Assembly: GCA_017552715.1 (NCBI GenBank)
Contig: JAFZOW010000035.1
Location: forward strand, 1-64,000
Source of the DNA: Lachnospiraceae bacterium
GTDB taxonomy: Bacteria > Bacillota > Clostridia > Lachnospirales > Lachnospiraceae
Reading direction: 5' to 3'
Length of the DNA: 64,000 nucleotides
Shown here: positions 43,450 to 52,503 of the stretch, piece by piece
Layout: every line of letters starts with the position of its first letter
How positions within the stretch are numbered: the first letter of the stretch is position 1
Made by a program: the position numbers and the translations under genes
The notes under the pieces: model-generated
Databases searched by the model: none
Told to the model about the DNA's origin: nothing
Seen by the model: only the letters and a program-made list of their open reading frames with translations

Positions 43450-43751
43450 TCTTCCTCGATATCAAGGATATCGGAAAAGCCCGTATCCTCAAAGATCTCC
43501 ATCACATCCTCGTTTACATTCCGGATCGTCATACTGCCGCCCTTGGACATGGCCGTCTTATGACCCAGAAGCAGGGCCCGCAGTCCCGCAGAAGAGATAT
43601 ACTCCAGCTCTTCAAAATCCATGATGAGCTCATTTCCCTTCTGAAAGGATTTCAGGATCCGATCCTGCAGCTCGGGGCTGGTGTTGGTATCCACACGTCC
43701 CTCCACCGCAAGCACGATAATCTCATTTTCCCTGTTCTCCGTGATCCTCAT
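43446..43751 (-). CDS. STAS-domain anti-sigma factor antagonist
   Basis: This 101-residue single-domain STAS protein has VEGRVDTNTSPEL at the start and LEYISSAGLRALLLGHK around residues 49-65, where Ser-53 or Ser-54 is the expected phosphorylation site. Such proteins bind RsbW-like kinases when unphosphorylated. The matching RsbW-like ATPase (9966) and SpoIIE phosphatase (13906) are encoded 28-33 kb away in this window, so a partner-switching circuit could control the injection system. AGGAGG precedes ATG 43751. It is co-translated with the FtsE-like gene. Confidence 0.85.
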   Translation of the reverse strand: MRITENRENEIIVLAVEGRVDTNTSPELQDRILKSFQKGNELIMDFEELEYISSAGLRALLLGHKTAMSKGGSMTIRNVNEDVMEIFEDTGFSDILDIEEE

Positions 43752-43765
43752 TCCTAACCTCCTGT

Positions 43766-44863
43766 TTACGTTAATGTAAGCGCGCTTCCCATAGCCGAAT
43801 CATTATCCAGCACAGGCGTCTGCCCTTCGGGAATAGTCGCGTTCATATCCAGATAAGCATTCCCATCCATTGTAGCATTTTGTTCGAGTTGAATCAAATG
43901 TAATCTTGCACGAACCGGTTTAAACTGGTCCAGCAGAAACATAAGCCAGTGCCGCATGGTCTCCTCAATGCGTCCGTGCACCAGGATCGTAACATCCAGC
44001 ACACCGCCGGCCTTCAGCTTTGCCGGGATCTGCGCCCCGTCGTTCAACAGATAGCCGCGCATGGTATTGTGCTCCAGCACATCCGCTTCCACCCCGAGAA
44101 CGATCTGAATGATACGCTCCAGTGCTTTTCGTGTGCCCTTGTATTTGCAAAGCTGATAACCTTCCTTCACCAGGGTGCGGCATACATCCTCCGGCAGAAA
44201 ATCCCCGCTGATATCTATCCCCAGCCAGGAAGCATATTCCGGCAACAGTTCTGCCGGGCAGGTATCCACATCCAGAAGCTTCGGCAGCTCATTGATCTCC
44301 TCCTGGAAATCATTGAATATACTGGAATATACCGACATCCAGCGGTGGAAGAAGCTGTTCTGCTCCCGGTACACCTCGGGGAAGGTCTGCATGAAGTTAT
44401 CCCCCTGTGCGAACACCTTCATGGAAGGCAGGGAAAAATCCCCTTCCCCCACCACATCCAGAGCAAGGAAAAGATAGCGCCCACGTTGGGAATAGAGCAG
44501 TATATCGCTCTGGTTCACGCCGCGAACGGCACCCAGCTCCTTCAGTATCCTCAGCTTTTTCGCCCGGTCGGTCTCCGGATCCGCCAGAAAGAGCGGCAGC
44601 TTTTTCCCATCAAAGATCTGGTTCAGATCATCTTCTTCCCGGGCCAGGGCATAGATATAAAATGCGCTGTCCCCGTCATGGGATGCCTTAAGGGAAAGCC
44701 TTCCCCAGCTGCCGTCCGCCGTTCCGGAATCCAGAGGCTTTAAAAATGCCGTATGCCAGAGCGCCGGGACCGTTTTGACTCCTCCCTCCGGAAGGATCTC
44801 GAATCCTTCCATGCAGGCGTTCTGCCAGCGGTTTTCTTTGATCCTGTATTGTCTGTCAGCCAT
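43766..44863 (-). CDS. baseplate protein, phage tail protein I (gpI) family
   Basis: This 365-residue protein has a central gpI-type domain: FPEVYREQNSFFHRWMSVYS, a Leu-rich turn around LPEYASWLGIDIS and YKGTRKALERIIQIVLGVEA, all characteristic of phage tail protein I and its eCIS counterparts. It is expected to link the baseplate wedge to fibres. GTG 44866 and ATG 44863 are alternatives; the ATG has GAGGA at good spacing. It follows two J-type baseplate genes, the usual order in P2- and eCIS-like loci. No separate fibre gene is visible in the window. Confidence 0.82.
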   Translation of the reverse strand: MADRQYRIKENRWQNACMEGFEILPEGGVKTVPALWHTAFLKPLDSGTADGSWGRLSLKASHDGDSAFYIYALAREEDDLNQIFDGKKLPLFLADPETDRAKKLRILKELGAVRGVNQSDILLYSQRGRYLFLALDVVGEGDFSLPSMKVFAQGDNFMQTFPEVYREQNSFFHRWMSVYSSIFNDFQEEINELPKLLDVDTCPAELLPEYASWLGIDISGDFLPEDVCRTLVKEGYQLCKYKGTRKALERIIQIVLGVEADVLEHNTMRGYLLNDGAQIPAKLKAGGVLDVTILVHGRIEETMRHWLMFLLDQFKPVRARLHLIQLEQNATMDGNAYLDMNATIPEGQTPVLDNDSAMGSALTLT

Positions 44864-44874
44864 CACTCATATCC

Positions 44875-46977
44875 TCAATCACTTGCTACGGTTTCGATCA
44901 GTATATCCCCTGCGCGGCAGAGTACATCCGCTCTGGGGTAGATATCCGAGTCCCTGTATTCCGCCAGAGAGCGGTCATCCGGCAGGAGCGAAAGCTCATA
45001 TACAAAGGATACGCATTCCAGCGATTCTATAGCAGAGAACACATCCCGGAAATGCAGCACCTGTCCGAAACTGCGATCACTGTGCACGTCATCCAGTATA
45101 TGGTTCAGCAGGCGCACGATATCGCCTTTCGGATCCGTGTAATGACGCTTTACATATACGGTGGCACGTACATGGATGTCCACATAGGAAGGAGACAGGA
45201 TACGTATGCGGGTAGTCAGCAGTCTCCGTTCCTCCAGCCGCTTCTGGATCTCTTTCCGGTATATATCCGAAAGCTCCGGCTTTTCACCGCCGTAACCCGG
45301 CAGCACCGCGATCTGTACCAGATTTTCTGCTTCATCGATGACTGCATGGGCCTTACTCAGGCACAATCCCGGCGTGGTAAGGGCAAGGCGTTCATAATCC
45401 GCCGCAGTTACTGCCGTATAAGGCGCATCCAGATCCTTCCGGAAACGGATGACCATATCTCTTAAACTCTCCCTGCGGGCGCCTCCCGTTCCGGGGCCGG
45501 GTGAGAACCATCTTCCCTTCGGCACTTCACTTAAAGGCTTAAAGCTTGAATGTGGACGCACATTGCCCTTCTCGCCTTCAAAGACAGCTATACTGCCTAT
45601 AAAAAGATCCGCACCGATATAATTCCCCGCATCCTCGATCAGAATGCGTCCGTCATTCTCCAGCAGATGGTAATACAGGGATCCTTCACCCTTCTTTTCC
45701 GGCCGGACAAAATCATACAGATAAGTTCCTTCCTCATCCCTCCTCCTGGCGATCAGGCAGAAGGAATCCTGTACCAGCATCTTGAAGGGCAGATCGATCT
45801 CCTGGTCATCATAGCCCAGCACCCGGCCGATCTCGTAACGCTGCATCACTTCCGGATTAAACAGAACCACCCTTACAGGGTCCTTAAGCTTGGTATCCGG
45901 CAGATGATCCTTTCCCACAAATTCCAGTGTAAAGTTCCTCTGACGGTTATTCTTATCCAGCTCTCCCTGGATATAACGCACCTTTCTACCGGGTTCGGTC
46001 CCGTCATAGGAAAGCTCGTAACGCCGGTAGCTGGACCCCTTCTCCTCTTTTCCGAAGACAAGTATGTGTTCATACTCAGCCAGCGGATGACGGATATTGA
46101 TATGATCCGCACGGTTAAAGATCAGGGAGGCCGCCCGGCTGTCCCTCTGCCAGAGTTCAAAGAGAAAGCTCTCTACCGCTGCCAGCCTCGGCGCCACATC
46201 ATAACAGGCCCTTTCCAGTGTTGCCTTGATACAGTATCCGTGTACCGGAAGCCCGCCAAACTGTGCCGCGCCTTCAGGGATACGTATGCGTATCTCTCCG
46301 TCCGTAAGAAAGCAGCCCGTATAATCCCTGGGCTTCACCTCAGTAAACCCGTTATCCGTATAGCACTCCCAGCGTACGGAAGCAAACACATTCGCAGTCC
46401 GTTCCTCCACAGCGTTCCGCGAAGGGGCTCCCTGCAGCGTCACGTAGAGGATCAGCTCCTTATCCGCCTCCGGGAGGGAATCTGTCACAAAATACAGCTC
46501 ACTGCCTTCCCTGGGTTTTCCCCCGAAGATCTCGGCAGATACGGGTATATCCGAATCTGCCAGAAAGCTGATATCCCGCTCCTCGTCCCCGCACTTGGAA
46601 TAGATGCCCAGCATCTTTCCCCCTACGGAAGCCGGCCGGTTGGTCTCGAAGATCATGTCACCCAGGGAAAAACGGCTTCCTGCCGGGATCGTGGTCTTTT
46701 CCTTCAGTCCTTCCGCCTTAACCAGCACACGGGCACATTTGGCTTTGTTCGGTTTGATACCGGCCAGAGCCAGGAGCTTGAGCCTTGCTTCATAGCTGAC
46801 CCTGGGGATACCTGCGGCCTGCAGGGCCGAAAAGGCACTGAAGTTCTCCAGTATGGTGATACCTGGATCCGAGACATTGAAATTGGTCCACTCTTTACTG
46901 TACAGAGGGATCTCGGCTATGGCCTCATCGATATTTTCTTCGTAGGTTTTTGTTTTGGCTTCTTCGATCCTAAGCAT
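44875..46977 (-). CDS. baseplate J-like protein (Afp11/12 type)
   Basis: This 700-residue protein matches the putative baseplate assembly family of eCIS. Landmarks are an N-terminal VSDPGITILENFSAFS, a large middle region, a Gly/Arg-rich loop (GTGGARRESLRDMVIRFR), AVTAADYERLALTTPGL and the C-terminal RILSPSYVDIHVRATVYVK typical of gpJ proteins. It would form part of the wedge around the spike hub. The start overlaps the preceding J-type gene by 8 nt, so the two wedge proteins are coupled. It is shorter than its 1035-residue paralogue. Confidence 0.86.
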   Translation of the reverse strand: MLRIEEAKTKTYEENIDEAIAEIPLYSKEWTNFNVSDPGITILENFSAFSALQAAGIPRVSYEARLKLLALAGIKPNKAKCARVLVKAEGLKEKTTIPAGSRFSLGDMIFETNRPASVGGKMLGIYSKCGDEERDISFLADSDIPVSAEIFGGKPREGSELYFVTDSLPEADKELILYVTLQGAPSRNAVEERTANVFASVRWECYTDNGFTEVKPRDYTGCFLTDGEIRIRIPEGAAQFGGLPVHGYCIKATLERACYDVAPRLAAVESFLFELWQRDSRAASLIFNRADHINIRHPLAEYEHILVFGKEEKGSSYRRYELSYDGTEPGRKVRYIQGELDKNNRQRNFTLEFVGKDHLPDTKLKDPVRVVLFNPEVMQRYEIGRVLGYDDQEIDLPFKMLVQDSFCLIARRRDEEGTYLYDFVRPEKKGEGSLYYHLLENDGRILIEDAGNYIGADLFIGSIAVFEGEKGNVRPHSSFKPLSEVPKGRWFSPGPGTGGARRESLRDMVIRFRKDLDAPYTAVTAADYERLALTTPGLCLSKAHAVIDEAENLVQIAVLPGYGGEKPELSDIYRKEIQKRLEERRLLTTRIRILSPSYVDIHVRATVYVKRHYTDPKGDIVRLLNHILDDVHSDRSFGQVLHFRDVFSAIESLECVSFVYELSLLPDDRSLAEYRDSDIYPRADVLCRAGDILIETVASD

Positions 46978-49900
46978 CGTTTTCGTCCTTATTGATCATA
47001 ATGTTTACCTGGTGTTTCCCGCTTCGACAGATCATAAAGGGTCCGGTCACAAGATCCTCATAATCCGTCTCGTGCTCCCCTTCGTGATCGATATAGCGGA
47101 CTGTTATGGAAAGCTTGCGTATCATGGCCTGATTCTTCATGCCGGAAAGCTGCAGGATCAGCTGCGTCTTCTTGGGCATGGTACCGATCTCCCAGCCTTC
47201 TCCCGAACCTCCGCTCACCGGATCCAGATAACGGTCCAGGAGTTCCCGTATCCCGTTCTGTACCTCAAAGGATTCATCCATGCTCATTACCTGCATCCAT
47301 ACGGTAACGGATACATAGGCAAAGACCGGTTCTACGATATGCAGCCGCTCCGGCACCACCGAAAGCTCGCAGCGCCCCAGAAGATAACGCTTCAGCTGCG
47401 CCTCGATACGGTGGAAGGAGAAGGATCCCTCCTTATAATCACGCATCAGCAGGGCAAAGGACAGCTCAGATGCATTCTCTTTACCGTCCACGGTCAGTCC
47501 CGGGATAACTCCCACCTTGTCGATCATGTTGGAAAAGCTCAAAATGGCCCGGCGATAATCGTTGGCGCTGACACATCGCCCCCGGGAATAGATACGGTCC
47601 GCACCGCGAAGGAGCGCCTGCGGAACACTTTCCATATTGCTGCCTCCATAGGCCTGCACCGGATTCGATACGGAATCAATGAAATGCAGCCCCTCCGGAA
47701 GCACCGTAAGGACCCCTGGTGCCACATTTGCACGCTCTCCCGCACTGCTGCGGATCTTTATCCGGAAAGTCACATCATCCGTGACCCGGGGGATCGCGCT
47801 GTGAATCCCGTCCCCAAAGATGATCTCGCTGCTCAGACGATCGATGCGGTATACGCGCCGTGCATCCCAGCTTTCATTGATCTCCCCGGAGAAATCCCAT
47901 TCCGGGAATTCCTCCACCTCATGCCAGAGTACAAAACAGGAAGCGATATTTCCGATCAGATCCGTCTCCAGCGTCACCTCATCCGGATGTTCCGCCGCAA
48001 GAAGGCGCATCTCGTCGCCGCTCATATTGCCGCGTTCATTGACCCACACCTCTGTATCCAGGATATTGGGCGTGGCAAGAAAGTGACGCATCCCGGCCGA
48101 AGTCTCATCCAGGAAAACATCATCCCAGTCTTTACTTACCGCATTGGTCACCGTCATCGCATTGGTACGTATATCCAAAATGCGGGCCATAAAATGCTTA
48201 CGTTCTTCCAGCGGCTGATTGGTCTGACGGCTGATCCTCAGCCAGTGCCTGCGTTTCCCTTCCAGGGTATCCGCCGCAAAGTCCGAAGGCGGGATGAACA
48301 TGATGATACCGGAATGGGTAAAACCTTCGGTACCGTCCACCACCTTCAGAAGCTTGAAGCCCCTGCGGCTGCTGTATTCGAAGCGGCAATCGATGCCCTT
48401 CTGCCCCGCACCGCCTTCCAGAAGGAAAAGTATGCCTATCGGGCCGTTATCCAGAGCCCTATCATATCCCAGATATACAGCATCTTCTGCATAGCACATA
48501 GGCGTAAAGATCGGGAAAGCTTCTCCCTGCCGGCTCTTCGAAGTAAGATCCGTAAGTGTGGTACCGCAAAGACTCTTCAGCACTGCGGGCTTCAGCTCAC
48601 GGCCTTTATAGCTGTAGGAGAACTTAAGCTCCGTGATCTGGGGATAATGATGAATAGCCGGACGCATATAACAGTTATCCGAACGCAACAGGCGCAGTCG
48701 GAGCAGGCGTCCGTGATAAGCCCCGCTTTCCGTTTCTGCCCAATCCGGAGGACAAACAAAGCTCAGTGTATGATCCCCGGGATTATCTGCCGAAGCAAAG
48801 AGGCTGCGATACTCCTTATCACAGTTTAAATATTTCCAGCCAATGCCGTTAAAGTATTCGATCACGATCTCATCGGCATAGGCTTCGGAGACTGCTTCCT
48901 CCCTGACCGCACGGGAACGCCGTTTGATGACTTTTAACTCCTCCTGCTCTTTCTCGTGAGTGATCTCGATCATATGATCAAGGAAGGACAGATGGAAATC
49001 CATATGTACCAGCGCCCCTGCCTTGTCAAAATAATCCTCCAGTCCGATATAGCATTCCGCATAAGCGGAAAGCGTTTCCGTAAAGGGCGCAAAGTTCCCG
49101 GGCTGCATCTCACGGTTTCCGTCGCCTATATATTCGGCAGCTCTTGCCTGCCCTTCCGAGGAAAGCAGGATATCCGTATCTAAAAGGGTTTCCGTAATGG
49201 GCTTCTTCGATTCCAGGAGCACAACGCTCTGTTCGGCTCCGTCCAGTGTCACCTTGGCACATTTATCACTCTTCTTGAGGCGGAAGAAACCGTCCGATGT
49301 AACACTCATATCGTCAAAATCCTGAAGTCCGTCCTCGGAAAGCCAGCGGAAGTTTAATTCACCGGATGTGATATGCCTGCACAGAGGCTCGGCCCCTTCG
49401 AAACGTATATCGATGGATTCGTTCTCCACATCAAAGACCCCGGGGTGAAAGATGGCCAGCGCATGTCTCCCTATCCCTTCTCCGCCGCCGAACAGTACAA
49501 AGGGCTTTAATTCGGAATTCTTTACTTCCTCTTCCCCAGCCGTGATCTCCTTATTCTCCGAATTGGCCTTGGGTGTAAACTCATAGAGCAGAGGTGCCTC
49601 AAAATCTCCCTTCAGCGGAACAATAGTCCCATCCTCACGATCCGTCATAAACACATCCGAAATACGGGAGGAGCTGACATACAGTTCCCGGTCGGTCTCA
49701 AAGACCGGCGGCATCTCGGAGTTCTCACCGCCTTCATCGGTGGTGATCTGGGTTCCCTTAGGCACTCGTACACCGGTCACGGTGCTGTCCATCGGTTCGA
49801 AGCACACGATACTCCCCGCCGGTACGGCCCGACGCAGGTTCAGATCCAGGAAATTTACAAATTCCGCATGATAGATCTCGCTCACGTGGTTTACGCAGCG

Positions 49901-50077
49901 TATGCTGTCCTGCATCTGCCTCGCAAAGATACGAGAGATCGTCGAACCGATATCAGGATCTTGAAGAGTAAAATGCCATTCCGGCACATACTCCTTTGCC
50001 AGTTCCCCGATCTTAGCCTCGATATCCTCTGCCGTACGAGTATCCGGCTTATACTTCCTCATCATTTCCTGCTTCAT
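46970..50077 (-). CDS. large baseplate J-like protein (Afp11 type)
   Basis: This 1035-residue protein is related to the 700-residue J protein downstream. It has LQDPDIGSTISRIFARQM near the N-terminus, a long insertion-rich middle, SANDYRRAILSFSNMIDKVG and a C-terminal FAYVSVTVWMQV segment as in gpJ proteins. ATG 50077 is chosen (GGAG 4 nt upstream, overlapping the gp25-like gene by 29 nt); the frame is open to 50122 through a very basic stretch that I think is not translated as part of this protein. It is the main wedge component connecting sheath and spike. Confidence 0.84.
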   Translation of the reverse strand: MKQEMMRKYKPDTRTAEDIEAKIGELAKEYVPEWHFTLQDPDIGSTISRIFARQMQDSIRCVNHVSEIYHAEFVNFLDLNLRRAVPAGSIVCFEPMDSTVTGVRVPKGTQITTDEGGENSEMPPVFETDRELYVSSSRISDVFMTDREDGTIVPLKGDFEAPLLYEFTPKANSENKEITAGEEEVKNSELKPFVLFGGGEGIGRHALAIFHPGVFDVENESIDIRFEGAEPLCRHITSGELNFRWLSEDGLQDFDDMSVTSDGFFRLKKSDKCAKVTLDGAEQSVVLLESKKPITETLLDTDILLSSEGQARAAEYIGDGNREMQPGNFAPFTETLSAYAECYIGLEDYFDKAGALVHMDFHLSFLDHMIEITHEKEQEELKVIKRRSRAVREEAVSEAYADEIVIEYFNGIGWKYLNCDKEYRSLFASADNPGDHTLSFVCPPDWAETESGAYHGRLLRLRLLRSDNCYMRPAIHHYPQITELKFSYSYKGRELKPAVLKSLCGTTLTDLTSKSRQGEAFPIFTPMCYAEDAVYLGYDRALDNGPIGILFLLEGGAGQKGIDCRFEYSSRRGFKLLKVVDGTEGFTHSGIIMFIPPSDFAADTLEGKRRHWLRISRQTNQPLEERKHFMARILDIRTNAMTVTNAVSKDWDDVFLDETSAGMRHFLATPNILDTEVWVNERGNMSGDEMRLLAAEHPDEVTLETDLIGNIASCFVLWHEVEEFPEWDFSGEINESWDARRVYRIDRLSSEIIFGDGIHSAIPRVTDDVTFRIKIRSSAGERANVAPGVLTVLPEGLHFIDSVSNPVQAYGGSNMESVPQALLRGADRIYSRGRCVSANDYRRAILSFSNMIDKVGVIPGLTVDGKENASELSFALLMRDYKEGSFSFHRIEAQLKRYLLGRCELSVVPERLHIVEPVFAYVSVTVWMQVMSMDESFEVQNGIRELLDRYLDPVSGGSGEGWEIGTMPKKTQLILQLSGMKNQAMIRKLSITVRYIDHEGEHETDYEDLVTGPFMICRSGKHQVNIMINKDENDA

Positions 50078-50504
50078 AGATCTCCGTCTCTTCCTCCGGG
50101 CTTTCTTCCTCAAAATCTGCATTCAGATAAAAGGGAAACACCAGGTTATCTCGTATATTGGAACTTCGCAATGTATAGTCCACATTGATCAGGAGCGCTC
50201 CCTTACGTTCTAAATATTCCATATTGATCTCGACCGCACCGATCCTGGGTTCCTGCTTGACCAGAGTATTGGTCAATTCCTGTTGCAACATACCCAGGGT
50301 TGTACTGTTCGTATCCATAAATGTGAATCCCAGAAGAGTGCTTCCGAAATCCGGCCTGAGATAACGTTCCGAGCGACTTGTCATAAGGATCAGATACACT
50401 GATTCCTTTACGCTATCTTTTTCCGAAGATGTAGCGATCCGCCCCGTGGCGGGGTCGATCTGCGGCGGAAATTTCATCCCGGTTCCTAAAAATGATCCTG
50501 CCAT
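50049..50504 (-). CDS. gpW/gp25-like baseplate wedge protein (Afp9 type)
   Basis: This 151-residue protein carries the gp25-like domain: VKESVYLILMTSRSERYLRP followed by FGSTLLGFTFM and ALLINVDYTLRSSN. In T4 and eCIS this protein initiates sheath polymerisation at the baseplate. The acidic tail (residues 125-151) is extra. Its position between the spike gene and the J-type genes is the standard order. No separate lysozyme activity is expected from this fold. Confidence 0.9.
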   Translation of the reverse strand: MAGSFLGTGMKFPPQIDPATGRIATSSEKDSVKESVYLILMTSRSERYLRPDFGSTLLGFTFMDTNSTTLGMLQQELTNTLVKQEPRIGAVEINMEYLERKGALLINVDYTLRSSNIRDNLVFPFYLNADFEEESPEEETEIYEAGNDEEV

Positions 50505-50513
50505 AATCCCTCC

Positions 50514-51335
50514 TTACCCAAGTTTAATGGGTGTACCCGACACATTCACCGGACCGCTGCTCTCGATCTTGGTCACGGAATTGCCCTTCAGTGACGAATT
50601 GGCCCCACTAAGCTCCAGACTGCCTGTAGCTTCCAACTTGATATTTCCCGTGGACTTCAGATTGATCTTGGATGCGGAGAGCTCTACGGTACCATTGCTT
50701 CCGTTCATAGTCAGGGTGATATTGTCCCCCACCTTGACCGTCAGCTTCTTCTGGCAGGTCACCTCGATACTGCCCTTATCATCCGCTGTGTTGATCTTGA
50801 TGATATTCTTTGCATCCTTATCCGAGATGATGATGGTATCCTTTTCATCATCCAGCTCGATGCGGTGCTCATCTTTTGAGGTTTTAAGGAAGATCTTATC
50901 CTTACTGCCCTCCTCATCATCCGGTGTATCTTCAAATCGAAGGGTGCTGCCGTTCCGGGTCACGATACGCTTGATATCATTCTTTTCCTTGACGGATTCC
51001 TTAAGGATCTTGTCATTTAAGAGCGGCAGACAGCCGACCACATAAGGCCGTTCGACATTCCCCTGTTCGAAGGCCACCAGTACCTGATCCCCCACCTCAG
51101 GCAGAAAATAATGCCCCCAACCTTTCCCACCGGAAGGCTGGATCACCCGGCACCATAACAGCTCGTTTGCCTTATCATCCCTGGATGTAACGGTAACACA
51201 CACGCGCCCGGGCATCTTCTCCTCATAGTTTTTTGTGACCTGTCCCAGTACCAGCCCCAGCATACGGTTATCACCGGTATCCGTTTTTTCAACCTGTTTC
51301 TGGGCAATCTCGTCAACGATCTCTAACAAAGCCAT
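50514..51335 (-). CDS. spike protein, gp5/gpV-like half of VgrG
   Basis: The first 90 residues of this 273-residue protein form the OB-fold of gpV/gp5 spikes (GLVLGQVTKNYEEKMPGRVCV, YFLPEVGDQVLVAFEQGN, PYVVGCLPL). A repetitive beta-helix follows, rich in Lys, Asp, Thr and Asn (TIIISDKDAKNIIKIN, KINLKSTGNIKLEATGS). It trimerises to a needle that carries the PAAR-like tip. The hub half (gp27-like) is encoded separately 18 nt upstream, whereas Afp8/Pvc8 and VgrG join both in one chain. No toxin domain is attached. Confidence 0.88.
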   Translation of the reverse strand: MALLEIVDEIAQKQVEKTDTGDNRMLGLVLGQVTKNYEEKMPGRVCVTVTSRDDKANELLWCRVIQPSGGKGWGHYFLPEVGDQVLVAFEQGNVERPYVVGCLPLLNDKILKESVKEKNDIKRIVTRNGSTLRFEDTPDDEEGSKDKIFLKTSKDEHRIELDDEKDTIIISDKDAKNIIKINTADDKGSIEVTCQKKLTVKVGDNITLTMNGSNGTVELSASKINLKSTGNIKLEATGSLELSGANSSLKGNSVTKIESSGPVNVSGTPIKLG

Positions 51336-51353
51336 GAATAATCCCCTATCAAT

Positions 51354-52496
51354 TTACGTTAATGAAGCGGCCCGCCCTGTGATGTGCGTCTGATAAAAGC
51401 TGTCCCCCATCATACTGTGCCGCACACTGCTGATATAGAAACGATTGGAAGCTCCTTTCCCCAATCCTTTTATCTGAACGAATTTACCGGCCATAAGCTC
51501 CGGGATCCCGATCAGATCGGCTTCAAGGGTTCCAAAGCGATAACTCATCTCCTCCAGCAAATAATCAACCCTGTACTCGGCATCCTTCTGTGTGGCCGCC
51601 GTAGGATCGATCACTATTTTTTTCTGATTATTTACCAGTTGCTTCGCTTTACTGCCTTCCGACATTTTGGATTGAAGCTTTTTCTTGGAAGAGAACACTT
51701 TTCCCTTTCCGGGATCAACATTCCTAACTTCCACCTGCCCGGTCAGCCCCGTTATATCATATCCGATCTCAAATGCCATCATCCCGGTTTCCGGCCCCAG
51801 TTCGATTAGATCCTGAGTATCTGATTTTGCCTTACAGAATATAACGGTATCACAGCTTTGGAAAAACTCAAAATTGAAACGTTTGGCGGCACGCACTACG
51901 AATTCATAGTCACTCTCGTTTATCATCTCGATCGACTGATCCGTAGGCTCATTATTTCTTCCTCCCTCCTGCTTATCCGGTGTATCAACAATACTGACAT
52001 TATTAAATACACCGTTATCGCCTTTCAGCTTCTGATAAAACGATTGCTCTAAAAGCTGCTTGACCGCTTCGGAATAGCAGGCTGCCGTAATCTGTTTTGC
52101 ATAGCTGTTGGCCATCATGATCCCTTTGATGTCCATGCAGTGCACTTCCACTGCCGGGATCTCCTCAAGGCGGTAAACAAAATTCACCTGACTGATAAAT
52201 CCGCGAAAGACAGGCCGGATCGAAGATTCGTAACCCATAAGGATCTCCACCGCCGATCCAAGGGTAATGTATTTTTTTACATCCTCAAAACGAAATTCAT
52301 GTTTATACTGATCATAAGTATTAAAGATCTTAAATTCGGCAACGGAAGCTTCGAAACCGCTGGTCAGTTCCACCACGATATCACTCACAGAGAATTCACC
52401 CTTATCCTTGCTGATATCCTTTCCTCCAACCCTGATCTCTACAAGGGGCCCGACAAAATTCCCATATGTATCCTGTAATTCGCTATATGTAAACAT
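51354..52496 (-). CDS. spike hub protein, gp27/gpD-like half of VgrG
   Basis: This 380-residue protein corresponds to phage late-control gpD/gp27 hub proteins. It has beta-rich ends, VEVHCMDIKGIMMANSYAKQ, the SDYEFVVRAAKRFNFEFF helix typical of gp27-like domains, and the C-terminal ASNRFYISSVRHSMMGDSFY. ATG 52496 is chosen; GGGG stands upstream and the upstream gene ends 7 nt before it. It forms the trimeric hub beneath the tube on which the spike at 50514 sits. The stretch from here to 54376 is somewhat more AT-rich than the rest of the operon. Confidence 0.85.
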   Translation of the reverse strand: MFTYSELQDTYGNFVGPLVEIRVGGKDISKDKGEFSVSDIVVELTSGFEASVAEFKIFNTYDQYKHEFRFEDVKKYITLGSAVEILMGYESSIRPVFRGFISQVNFVYRLEEIPAVEVHCMDIKGIMMANSYAKQITAACYSEAVKQLLEQSFYQKLKGDNGVFNNVSIVDTPDKQEGGRNNEPTDQSIEMINESDYEFVVRAAKRFNFEFFQSCDTVIFCKAKSDTQDLIELGPETGMMAFEIGYDITGLTGQVEVRNVDPGKGKVFSSKKKLQSKMSEGSKAKQLVNNQKKIVIDPTAATQKDAEYRVDYLLEEMSYRFGTLEADLIGIPELMAGKFVQIKGLGKGASNRFYISSVRHSMMGDSFYQTHITGRAASLT

Positions 52497-52503
52497 CCGC
52501 CCC

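Noticed and set aside
46955..48829. Plus-strand open frame of 624 codons
   Set aside because: Antisense to the large J-like baseplate gene; rich in His, Ile and Arg as typical for reverse frames of high-GC codons.
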